From Dipodascopsis uninucleata var. uninucleata (Eukaryota; Ascomycota; Lipomycetes; Lipomycetales; Lipomycetaceae), in NCBI GenBank assembly GCA_030568195.1, contig JAJLTO010000002.1, forward strand, positions 496,001-560,000: a stretch of DNA of 64,000 nucleotides, written 5' to 3'. The translations under genes and the position numbers were made by a program. Within the stretch, counting starts at the first letter, position 1, and every line of letters starts with the position of its first letter. This document shows, piece after piece, positions 36,729 to 47,800 of the stretch. Under the pieces are notes generated by a model. It did no database searches, was not told where the DNA came from, and saw nothing but the letters and a program-made list of their open reading frames with translations.

Positions 36729-39613
36729 ATGTCAACTACAGTTTCGAACGCTACTAATGTGAGTATTGCTTTTGATAATAAATAATTAGCAAGAGTTGGG
36801 GTGGAGGGTGCAGTTTTATGGCGACTTAACAGGCAGTATGATAATTACTCGCTTCACAGTATGCAGTGGAACATACGACTGGCGCTGTAACGCAACGGTC
36901 AATGGTTCCAATTGTATATTGTAGCCGCAGTAGGTAGCATTCACTGGTGAACTAGGCTCAGTAGTTGATTTGTTGTCGAGCTGCTATAGTGATGCCTATT
37001 TCTTGTGAATGTGTATCTCACGGCGTAAGACTCGTTATCTTCTGTTTGATTAGGAGAGAACCGATAGCATGACGGTATATATAGATATATATATTTATCT
37101 TAATTAGAGATACATATTTAGTGCAATTGGTCTACTGCGGTTACAGACTACCTGATTATCTCATTGAGACTTGATTGTGTATATTGCAGTGGTATTTGTC
37201 CCGAGCCTGTTCCTTTACTGTATAATAATATACTGTTGCGGTATGACTCATCACCCCTGTACCAGCCACTATCATAATCGCCTAGTCCTTTGAAAGCTGT
37301 TACACTGCATAAGCGCAGACTACGGATATGACTCTCTTTATTTTGAAAGTGCTTCGTTTGACCTACAGTATTACTAACGTTTTATAAATGATATAGCTCG
37401 CAAAGTACCTTCAGTTGCCACAGGGTGGCAAGGTCATTGCTGAGTACATCTGGATTGATGGAACCAACGGTCTCCGAACAAAGGGCAAGGTATGTTGAAA
37501 TATATTCTAATTTTTTTTTTTCGTCGCTTCTGTAGGCTACAGTACGCCTACAGTTATGGTGGTTTACAAGTTCGTTTCATTTCATTCCATTCGGGTTTGC
37601 AGCCTCGATGACTGTGCGTTCATCTGTCAAGCTATTGATAACTGCAATTCGGTTATGTGGAATTTCTACAATTTAGAGCTGTGAAATTGATACCTCTGAT
37701 GATTGGTCATACGTATAATGAAGGATTATCCGATATCATCAATATGAGACTCTTCATTGGTTTTTGTCTTTCATTGTTGTTTTTGGGATGGTCCTCTAAT
37801 AGGAAAGCCGATATCGCACAGACGAGAATTCTACGATTATTACAACTGCTGCTATTGGATTCGCTAATTGCCGACTTGTTTCAAACATACTCAGATATGG
37901 ATTTTTTAGCGGCTATTTTCGTAGGATAAATGGCCTACGTTTTTTGACTTTATATTATCAGGAGACTCAAGTCTATAGCTTCTGTCAAAGGAGTATCTCG
38001 TGATGCGACATGACAGGAGAGGGCAGTCATTTCTTTATGACAGCGTCAGGGTCACTTTCTAGTGAATATAATCGGAACATTTCCTATAAAATTTTCAATG
38101 TATCTTCAAATAGAAAGGCATACTTAATGGTCGTTTAATAATAATATTCGTATTATTATTTAAGACCCTTCAGAGCTGAGGCCACCTGCTAAGAAAATTT
38201 TTTTACATGCTTGGCGATACTTTTCCGGCTATTGGGATATGGTTGTTTCTATACTGAAGTGAAAGTTTCTGACCCGTCTCACTTTTGATGTGGGGCCAGA
38301 TATTTTGGTGCCAGGAACTCGGGAAGACAGAAAATTCTTTCGTTGGACATTTGCCAGGAACAGAATACCTGAATAAGACTGAATTGTGATTGGATAATGA
38401 CGTGTGGCGCAAAGACAATGTAAAGCGGCGGTGTATAATACATGGTGTAATTGAGCCGCAGATACCCCAACAGGAAGCTCTCGAACATAGCAGAGTAGGC
38501 AGAAATTTGAGTTAGTACACTACACGAAGAAATGATATGAACAGATAACCATTTATTGTAATCTACGCAAAAGAAGCAGCAGCTATATAGCGTTGCGCAG
38601 GATTAATTACTAACAAGCCTTTTGTTATCTAGACTTTGGACAAGAAGCCAACTTCTGTTGATGACCTTCCAGAATGGAACTTCGACGGTTCCTCTACTGA
38701 GCAGGCTCCAGGTCATGACTCTGATGTCTATCTTCGCCCAGTTGCCATGTACAACGATCCTTTCCGCGGTGGAGACAACATTATTGTTTTAGCCGAGTGC
38801 TGGAACAACGACGGTACTCCAAACAAGAAGAATCACCGTTATGCCGCCAATAAGCTGTTTGAGGCCCACAAGGATGCTGAGATCTGGTTCGGTATTGAGC
38901 AGGAGTATACTCTCTTCGACGAGTTCGGAAGCGTCTATGGCTGGCCAAAGGGGGGTTTCCCAGGACCACAGGGACCATACTACTGTGGTGTCGGTACCGG
39001 CAAGGTCAATGCTCGTGACGTCGTTGAGGCCCACTACCGCGCTTGCTTGTACGCTGGTATCAACATTTCTGGTATCAACGCTGAGGTCATGCCATCCCAG
39101 TGGGAATTCCAGGTTGGACCTAATCTCGGTATCTCCATGGGTGATGAACTTTGGGTTGCCCGATATCTCTTAGAGCGTGTTGCTGAGGAATTCGGTGTTG
39201 TCGTCTCTTTCCACCCTAAGCCACTTCAGGGTGACTGGAATGGTGCTGGTTGTCACACCAACGTCTCCACCAAGGCAATGCGTGTTGAGGGCGGTATGAA
39301 GTATATTGAGGACGCTATTGAGAAGTTATCCAAGAGACATCAGGAGCATATCTCCGTCTATGGTGAGGACAATGACAAGCGTCTTACTGGTCGTCACGAG
39401 ACTGCATCAATTGCTCAATTCTCTGCTGGTGTTGCCAACCGTGGCGCCTCTGTCCGTATTCCACGATCTGTTAACAAGGATGGATATGGTTACTTCGAGG
39501 ATCGTCGCCCAGCTTCCAACATTGACCCATACCTTGTCACTGGTATTATGGTCGAGACTGTTTGCGGTGCTATTGACGGTGTTGATATGGTTTCCGAGGC
39601 TAAGCGCGAGTAA
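36729..39613 (+). CDS. GLN1: glutamine synthetase
   Basis: Type II (eukaryotic) glutamine synthetase, which forms glutamine from glutamate, ammonia and ATP. Exons 36729-36758 ([10 protein letters not shown]), 37397-37489 and 38633-39613, all phase 0, give 367 residues, close to the family's usual 355-370. Conserved blocks: [87 protein letters not shown] and [10 protein letters not shown]. The codon choice in the last exon is strongly biased (many -GTC, -ACC, -AAG), as expected for high expression. The two introns are 638 and 1143 nt, unusually long for this window. The first contains a perfect ATGACTCAT Gcn4-type site. Confidence 0.97.
37243..37251. promoter_or_regulatory. Gcn4-type site inside GLN1 intron 1
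   Basis: ATGACTCAT is the optimal 9-bp Gcn4/AP-1-like palindrome. It sits in the first GLN1 intron about 510 bases after the start codon. A given 9-mer is expected about 0.2 times in this window, so it is suggestive only; intronic enhancers are plausible but unproven here. Confidence 0.35.
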
Positions 39614-40233
39614 GCTTGTTAACGCAGAGTTGATGACTTCCTATGACAAATTTTTTAACTGTTACTACTGCAATTATTCATGTTAAAATATAAGAATGGT
39701 GTAGTGGTTTTTGTTTTCTATGTTTATATACTATAGTATTATTATTAATATTATTATGACTATGACTTTTGATCTAATATTCATTATCATGGCTCTCTAA
39801 AAATTTTTTTCTTAACAGTTCCATACTTATTTATATATTTATTCATTTGATATCTTAGTAGTTATACTAGGTTGTAGAAAAGATAAACGCTTGTCGTTAT
39901 GAATGTGTTCAGCTCTTGCTGTATCATTCTACATATCTCGGAGAAAAACTTATTCGATTTCTATTAGAATATTATATAACTATTTTCCACTTTCACTGAA
40001 AGAGCTTTAAAGATTAACCCTAAAACTGTGAGTCCGGATCATATCGCAACTCAATATAAAATAGCTTACGATGAAAACTATTTCGCGACGGTTCAGGGAT
40101 TTTGTATGCAGCATTTGACGTTAATTCAATCCATAATATATATAGATATTCTTGTAGAGAAAAGTAGTACGAGGTGTGAATTACGTTTGAAAGAAACGGC
40201 TCTGCGCAAATCTCATTTAGAAGTACCTAGAGA
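39614..40233. other. intergenic region GLN1 / TACO1
   Basis: About 0.6 kb, AT-rich, with the GLN1 3' UTR and the next promoter. The frame starting near 40028 has no ATG at its start and no motif. Confidence 0.5.
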
Positions 40234-41217
40234 ATGGTCCTCCTATATGAGCCTCTACTATACAGACTTTCCAGTACTCAGACTCGAAAAGCAAGTGAAT
40301 TATTTACGCAAAGTATGAGGCCACAAGGAACTAGACTAAATGCATTTCGGAGCATCGGAATGCAATGTGTCCGAAGATTTTCAATAAATAATTCTTTGGC
40401 CAGCGGACACAATAAATGGTCTACAATCAAGCACGCGAAGTCAGCAAATGATGCGCTTAAGAATGCTACCGCAATGCGTCATTCCAGAAATATTGTCAAT
40501 GCAGCAAAGATAGGTGGACCGGATCCAAATGCCAATGCAAGGTTGTTCAGTGCCATTGAGGCAGCTAAGCGCGCAAGTGTCACCAAGCGAGTTATCGAGA
40601 ATGCGCTCCGCCGAGCAGCTGGAATAAGCAGTGAAGAAGGAAAAGTCCTTGAGTCGGTTACATACGAAGCTGTTGGACCAGGAGGATCGGCATTGGTCGT
40701 GGAGGCTTTGACAGACAATAAAGCACGTACTGTTTCTAATGTACGTGCGGTGATTACAAAAAATGGGTGTTCTTTAGGACCAGCAGTATTTTATTTTGAC
40801 CGAAAGGGCGTGATCAGGATTGTCAAACGATTTATTACTAGCCCAGGCACGACGGAATCTACTGAGGGTAAACTGGTAGAACAAATCCCCATTGAGTTTG
40901 ATGAGATCTTTGAACATGCGATCGACGCAGGCGCCGAAGATATTGAGACTGTAGACGTTGATACACTAGAAGAAACTGATCCGGATTATGGAAGAACTGT
41001 CTATCAAATTTTGACTTCCGTTACAGATACAGCAAAAGTCGCACAGCATTTGCGAGAAGAGTTTGCATATGATATTAAAGAAATGGGAATTGAATATATA
41101 CCACTAAAAGATTCTATGGTAGAGCTTACTGGAGAGCATGCGAAGACTATGGAAAAGATCATGTCCGCTTTAGATGAAATTGACGACGTTCAAGATATTT
41201 ATACCAATGCAAAATAA
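40234..41217 (+). CDS. mitochondrial translational activator, TACO1/YebC family
   Basis: YebC-family protein that helps mitochondrial ribosomes translate COX1 and difficult proline-rich stretches. Intronless; 327 residues from the ATG at 40234, or 300 from the second in-frame ATG at 40315. Starting at 40315 gives a classic basic mitochondrial presequence (MRPQGTRLNAFRSIG ... RRFSINNS). The core begins SGHNKWSTIKHAKSAND, the YebC hallmark, and continues with NANARLFSAIEAAKRASV, VTYEAVGPGGSALVVEALTDN and NVRAVITKNGCSLG. The final domain contains AIDAGAEDIE. I slightly favour the second start because of its presequence. Confidence 0.92.
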   Translation: MVLLYEPLLYRLSSTQTRKASELFTQSMRPQGTRLNAFRSIGMQCVRRFSINNSLASGHNKWSTIKHAKSANDALKNATAMRHSRNIVNAAKIGGPDPNANARLFSAIEAAKRASVTKRVIENALRRAAGISSEEGKVLESVTYEAVGPGGSALVVEALTDNKARTVSNVRAVITKNGCSLGPAVFYFDRKGVIRIVKRFITSPGTTESTEGKLVEQIPIEFDEIFEHAIDAGAEDIETVDVDTLEETDPDYGRTVYQILTSVTDTAKVAQHLREEFAYDIKEMGIEYIPLKDSMVELTGEHAKTMEKIMSALDEIDDVQDIYTNAK

Positions 41218-41834
41218 GTAGAGACAGTTTTCATCAGCAACTACAATATTTTGAATGCTCCCTTTTTGTAATTGATTATTTCCAAGTATATAGAACCATA
41301 GTCTGTTCTTAAATGTCATGGAAAGTGCTGTATGTATATGAAAAATGTGAGTGTGCGTAATGGTTTTCTCGAGACCAGCCACTCTCATTTATTAAAATAA
41401 AGGTACATAATAAATATATTAGATAATGAGATAACGAAGTATAAATAGAAATTAATGTCTTGATATTAAATGCATGAGACTAAATTGCAGAGACACCATG
41501 AATATAGATGTCCAGTAGGATAATATTCAAGAGACGGGAAACACAAATAAGAAATTACACCAAATTAAACCGGTCACAAAAATAATCAGTTTTATATATC
41601 AACAAATATAACTATAAATTGCTATAGAAATAGCAATTTACCACAATATACCTTACAATCTCTCACATAGACCTACAGACCTTCAATACACGGAATATAT
41701 ATAACTACAGCAGTTGGTTGTGTTGAATCATAACTTCCTGCAAATGACAACGAAAAACTCCAACAATATCATTGCACCATATAGAACATTGAAAGGAATA
41801 TTTATCTAAACACCGGATCAATATAATATAACAC
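41218..41834. other. convergent 3' intergenic region
   Basis: About 0.6 kb AT-rich sequence between the TACO1 and STE12 stop codons. No gene, RNA or repeat was recognised. Confidence 0.6.
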
Positions 41835-44661
41835 CTATATTTGAGGAGAGTAATGAAGTCTTGCTGCATCACCAGCTAAACTAGAGTTCGATCCTTTATG
41901 ATAATGCTTGAATGCCATAGACATCTCTTCATCGTCATGCTCATCATGATGGCTCTGCATATCGCCGTAATATAGCTGATGGGCTTGTCTCAAAGCATAC
42001 TCTGGCGAAACGAAATCTTGACGTTCATGATGACTTAAATGGTCACGCATATCCCCAGTATTTCTGCCTTCATCTCGTCCCTCGCTCTCAGAATCGTCAT
42101 TGTAAGGGCTATCGTCATCTTCTTCATTATCAATATGATTGTAAGACTCCTGATCTTCTGGCACCGATACAAACTCATCCAGACTATCATCGAAATCTCT
42201 ACGATGGGTATTCATAGGATTGAAGTTCTCCATTTGTTGTCGATAATTACTATATTGCTGTTGATGCTGCTGTCGTGAGGTCATACTGCCTGTATGGACA
42301 TGTTCATCGCTAATCGCAGTCACCTTTTCATGAGTTCGACGATGCTGTGCAAGATTATCTGATCGCGAAAAACCTTTACCACAAATTTGGCAGGTGTACG
42401 GCCGCTCTTTTGTATGTGTTCGGACATGTCGCTTCAAATGCTCCAGTCTAGTAAACATTCGACCGCATGACGAGATTGGGCATGCATGAGTCTTTCTCTG
42501 GCCACTAAAAGCAGTACCGTTAGAAGATGAAGGATACGGGTCCCTCAAGTCCACCCGCGATTTTTTAGTCTTGAGAACGCCACCGGCAGTACTACCATTT
42601 CCAGGGATTCCCATGGAACCAGAAGACAAATAAGGAGACATATCAAATTCTGGATTCTCAATTTGATCATAATCATATAGATCAATCGGAACGTTAGCTG
42701 AGTCTGAAATGCTAGCTTTGTCATAGTTCAAGTAAGGATTATAGTTTGATTCGTACTGACCCTCATTGCCATGACTTTCGTCATGAACGCCGTCATCATG
42801 ATCATTTTCGTCATATACGTGATCGTGATAATGATGGTCAGAAGGAAATGAGTTAGAAGGAACAATAGGACGTTGGTGAGTTCGATAGTTCGGTATTGTT
42901 TCTGGCGCTGACATAATAGATCCTGAAGGACTAGCAATGTTAGATACAGATGATGAATGGAGCTTTCTAGAAGATTGATATTGCTGTGGTTGTTGGTGAA
43001 AATGATGGTGTCGCCGTTGTGTCTGAGGCATAGACTGCAGCTGATGAAAGACGCCAGGAATTGCATTACCATTCGCAGACCTTCTTCTCCTTTGTTTGTA
43101 TACCGGGGAACCTGTCAACATATTCAGTTGATGGGGAAACAGTCCGTTATTAGCAAAGCCACCACGACCGCTCGCAATCAGGGAGTTCATATACGGAAGA
43201 ATATTTCCGTTATAATATGACGTCGGCTTTAAATGCTGATTTGAATTCCGGTATTTTGGTAACACAGATGATGGTTCATAGGCATATTCTCGAACATCAT
43301 TTCCCTCCATTTCATTTATAAAATAAGGATTGGAATTACCATAGGAATCAAAATAATCTTTATAAGATACGTGAGAATGTTGTGTATCCGGAGTCATGGG
43401 TTCAAATGATGATACTGGATTTCTAGAGTCAAAAGGATCATCAATAACTGATGACACAAATGACGGCGCTGGAGAAGCTGTATCGAGCAGCTGAGTATGC
43501 CTACTCAGGCGGGAATTCTGGCTTGGAATAATATGTGGCTGGCGCTGATTTTGAGTGATATCATCACTAGACTCAAATTCTGATGGGACTATAACGGAAT
43601 CTTGCTCAGATTTCAGACGTAGAGTATTGTTAGACATGGCACTCTCAGTCTTTAAACTATTCATATCAGTCAAGTTTACGTTTGGTATGAGGCTAGTATC
43701 AGCACGAGGCGCTGCCAAAGCAGGACCTGGGGCTTGAGGAGGAGGTCCCATATCCCAGGAGACAGTTGAAGGTCCAGCGTTGTATGAATCTAGCATTCGC
43801 TCAGCTATGATTGCAGATGAAGCAGACTGTTGAAGAGCCTTCATGAGTTGTTCAAAAAGTGTCTGATTTGGGTCATATTGAAAAGACAACGCTGGTTCAG
43901 AAACAGCTTCTGTAGTAGTTTCTTGACCCATACTTTCTCTCTTCAGATCGCGTTCAAGTGCATCAAGAAAGAGCCTATCGTGCGGTACACTGAACCAGTT
44001 AAAAACCTTCTGTTTCTTCTGTGTTCTAATACAATTATTTTTGTACAACAGTTCCAGAAAAGGTGATTTTGGTTCTTCAAGTAATGCATCATCGTTTGCA
44101 GGCTTCAGGTTTCGCAAATCAGAAAATATACCCTCTTCAAACTTTTTGGTATTCTTAACAGGTCGTCCAAATGCTTGGAATCGGAATGTTAGACATCGTA
44201 CAATATCAGTGCCGGTGATGTAAAAGACTCCTTTCCAAAGTACGCAAGTCACATATTCTTGAGTCGGCAACTGAAATCTGTTAAACATTTCTTTCGGCAT
44301 CATCTGTGCCGGAGCACTTGCCAAAAATATTTTTAATCTATCAACCTCTTTCAAAGCATTAATCGTTTCTGGCACCAATAACTCTTGAGCTTCAGCAGAC
44401 ATCATGAATGTCTCCGGTCGAGTATCTGGAAATATGTTTGGAGTGACAGCTAATTGTGGTGCTGAAGAAGGGACAACAGGTGCCTGTACTGAAACGGTCA
44501 AAGGGGTCTGTATCAATTGACCCTGACGTTGATGATGCTCTTGCTGCTTCTGTTGCTGTTGTTGCTGTTGTTGCTGTTGTTGCTGTTGCTGTTGCTGCTG
44601 CTGTTGTTGCTGCTGTTGCTGTTGTTGCTGTTGTTGTTGTTGTTGTTGCTGCTGCTGTTGT

Positions 44662-44696
<35 letters not shown>

Positions 44697-44861
44697 TTGC
44701 TGTTGAAATTGAAGATGTAGCTGCAACTGCCGTTCTGATACTTGCGACTGTGCCAGATCGGAAACAGTTATAGGTGGAACTAAATTGGTTGTAGATGAAG
44801 CATTTAGGGCGCCTGGATTTGGAGCCTGTAAAGATGCTTGAGTGAGGTCTGAGGTCTCCAT
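41835..44861 (-). CDS. STE12: Ste12-type transcription factor with C2H2 zinc fingers
   Basis: Target of mating/filamentation MAP-kinase signalling. Intronless, 1008 residues. A polyglutamine tract covers about residues 54-105. The homeodomain-like STE DNA-binding region follows at about 160-305 ([73 protein letters not shown]). Two C2H2 fingers lie at about 788-842 ([19 protein letters not shown], then [19 protein letters not shown]) with the linker HTKERPY. This two-domain form is typical of filamentous ascomycetes and basidiomycetes; Saccharomyces Ste12 lacks the fingers. The remaining linker is Ser/Asn/His-rich and disordered, and the C-terminus is acidic and His-rich. Its upstream region is the 5.9-kb gene-free block. 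Confidence 0.96.
44546..44703 (-). repeat. polyglutamine-coding CAG/CAA repeat in STE12
   Basis: About 50 consecutive Gln codons written as a mixture of CAA and CAG. On the plus strand this reads as a meaningless poly-Leu/Val/Ala frame. The mixed codons suggest an old or selected tract rather than one recent slippage expansion. Confidence 0.95.
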
Positions 44862-47800
44862 TTTACGGCTATTCTCGATAAGTTATATAGTTGGAGCTAA
44901 TTGATTAAGACTAATTTCCTGCAGGTCAGTGTCAATCAGGCCAAATGTGGCTCTTCTATATAAGTTGATCGAGCGTGGACGTCGAATTTGGTTTCTAAAG
45001 GTACCAAAGTTGCCTCAGTTAGCACTCCGCTCGCGATACACTAAAATCGTAAATAACACGAGTGGCCCAAGAATTTCGCTTTTGTACTTTTAAGGACGAA
45101 AATATCAGTAAAAAAAAAAGAAAAGAAAATCGAGTAATCCGTGCAGAATCTAGAATGGGATTTCGAAATGCACAAGAATACGTGCTTATGCTCAGGTTGC
45201 AGTGTCTTGGGGCTTAGACTGCCGTTGATCGTGTTATGGGGCCGCTTCGAATAAAGGCACCAGTGGGCCCTAGCTAAAAGAAGACCGTAACTGCCGCATT
45301 GTTAGTAATGTATCCAACCCCAGAGCTATAACACACAACAATAATAAGCAAGTAATGAGTAAAGATTATCTATATAAGTCCTGTAATCTCTCTATGAAAT
45401 TAGCTGTATGATAGCAAATTCGGAGAGAAGAAATATACTTGCACGGGTAAGGCGCATATATTCCACAGTACTCTTGCTATCATGTGATTCACTACAAAAC
45501 ATTTTAGATAGAAATCAAATCATTTCGTATAGTAACGGAAGGACTTTCATTAGGATTAGCTAATACGGACGTACCTTGATTGAATATTCTGCTGAACTAT
45601 CAGGAAATATATACACGCGTACTGGCTAGCTTCCAGGGGTTCGCGGCTAAGGTTCGGTTCGTGAAAAGTTGGCTGGTCGCAGTGTGTTGGTACGACAGGA
45701 ACGTCAGGAGGCAAATAGTAATGCGGCCAGCTGTACTTGATCGTCGAATACTAGTGGTCGCAGATTAGTGAGTGGATTGAAGCAAGACGGGCGGGACCAA
45801 CAGATATATATATGTACATATGTGTGGTAGTGTAGACGCAGACAGACTTGCGATTGAGCAGAAAGTTTCTCAGAGAACACGTACTGGCTTGTGCACACCT
45901 TACGTTTTACAGGACGAAGGAACGTTCACAGGAGAACTGCGTCGATGCTAACGGTGGAATATAAATCACAGATAAGGTGATATGGGTAGTATTCTGCTGA
46001 ATATACCGGCCACTTTATAAGTGTGATGCGGAATTTAGGAAAGATACCAACGTCCCAGTAGCATGCACCTAAAAGCTCTATCCAAAACTGTTTTAAAAAA
46101 AAACTAAATTAAATAAGATGAAAAAATGAAATCAGAAAACTGCTGAAAATAGATCTCAAACACGGAAGATATCTGGCTGTTAAATATTCACTGCGAATGA
46201 GATAAATGGAAGGCCATTAACAAGACACGAGTGGTGAACGAAGTAGCGGGCACAGAGCAAAGAGCAGAGAGAAAGGCAGAGCTAAGAGAATATAAAAGAA
46301 TAGCGAGCCAGGTCCAAAAAAAAACAGATAATGCCAGAGCTAAAATAATTAAATAGTAACCATAATAACAATACCAGAAATTTAATACAAAAACACAAAT
46401 TTAAGTTCGCTTTTTTTCATAAGGACGCATAAAAAAGGGGCTCTCATTACACACTAACTCTAAATAGCCACCGTTCCTGACTAATGTCTGCATATGGTCT
46501 TAGTTATGCATATATTTGCATATGTCTAATTTGACATTAATGTATATTGAAGTAAGAATAGAGAGCTAGTGCGCATACAGCATAGCGCGTACACACTGTG
46601 TCTGCGTGCACTTCGCTCTCACGCCTACACAGATACAGTACTTACATCAGTGTCTCTATTTAGTGCTCTAGCACATATATTCTACTTGTTCTATGCCATA
46701 CTTTCTACGACCGTCTGCAAACGTACATATCGCAGTATAGGTATACAGACATATGCGAACGAACATATATCGGGTATCTGCGCTGCTGCTGACAGCGGAG
46801 TCGCTCGCTGACCGTCTGGGATCAGGACAGCGCAAATCTCTGTCGCACTGCCTGCGCTAAAGATCAGCGGTGCTCTGGGGTAAGCCCACCTAGCCTGTAT
46901 ACGTAGACGCAGTACTTACGCAGTGGCGAGCAGTGGCAGCAATTACGGCTGTCGCGGCAGCAAGAGCACTTAAACAGCTTAAAAAACTAAAAACTAAATC
47001 AAACGGGCAGCTAGTGTACAAGAGAGGAGCAAATCGCAGCGTAGGAGTATAGTGGCAGCGTACTAGCTGTATAGTAGCTGTTATGGTGGGCGACTCCTTC
47101 CCAAATATACGCCTCTTTGGTACTCGCTCCTGCTCTGCAGTCCTCTAGCCCCTCTCGTCGTCATTCCTTACAGCACTATCTGACTATAAACCTGCTGCTG
47201 TTCCTGCTAGTTGCCTGTAGTAGAGTGAAGGATATTATTAACATGCTCTAAAGCGCACCAAGATAGCTAGTCAGAACACAGCTACGGTGCGCACAGCTTT
47301 CTTGTGGGCCTCAGTATACAGAGCGCAGGTAGTAAGATTACCACGTTAGACTTTATACTGCCTAGCGTACGCGCATTAGTTCTTCTTTTGGTTTAGCGTC
47401 AGGCACGTTTTGAAATTTTCTCGGTTGCGCCGAGGCTACTTTTTGCACAACCCTCTCATGATCGACGGCGCTTCTCCATTGCATCGCAAAGCCATGAGAA
47501 ACGACAGTTTGCAAAGTTTCTCGAGCTGAAGCCCAGCGCCGAACTACAGCACTGCTAACGTGAATTTTGCCTGTTTCTGTGCACATCGAGTCATTCGTAT
47601 TTGGCTGAAAATTGGCGATAGTAGCAAGCTGTGGCAGTGGTAATTGACAGCGAGAGTAATGCTTTCCGCATTTATTATTAATCTTATTTGGCGCTGCTAC
47701 GCACGTCTAGTTTTTAATCACATTACCTAAATAATTACGTTCTCTCCTATCGACCTCTCGCAGAACAGCTGTGTTGCTCTATTACTCCGCTCGCGACCAG

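Noticed and set aside
37657-37929. 90-codon frame inside GLN1 intron 2
   Set aside because: It begins at GTG, has no motif, and lies inside an intron needed for the conserved glutamine synthetase reading frame.
40028-40318. 96-codon frame upstream of TACO1
   Set aside because: It starts at GTG, overlaps the TACO1 5' end in another frame, and shows no motif.
44456-44773. Plus-strand poly-Leu and Val/Ala-rich frames
   Set aside because: They are antisense readings of the STE12 polyglutamine repeat.
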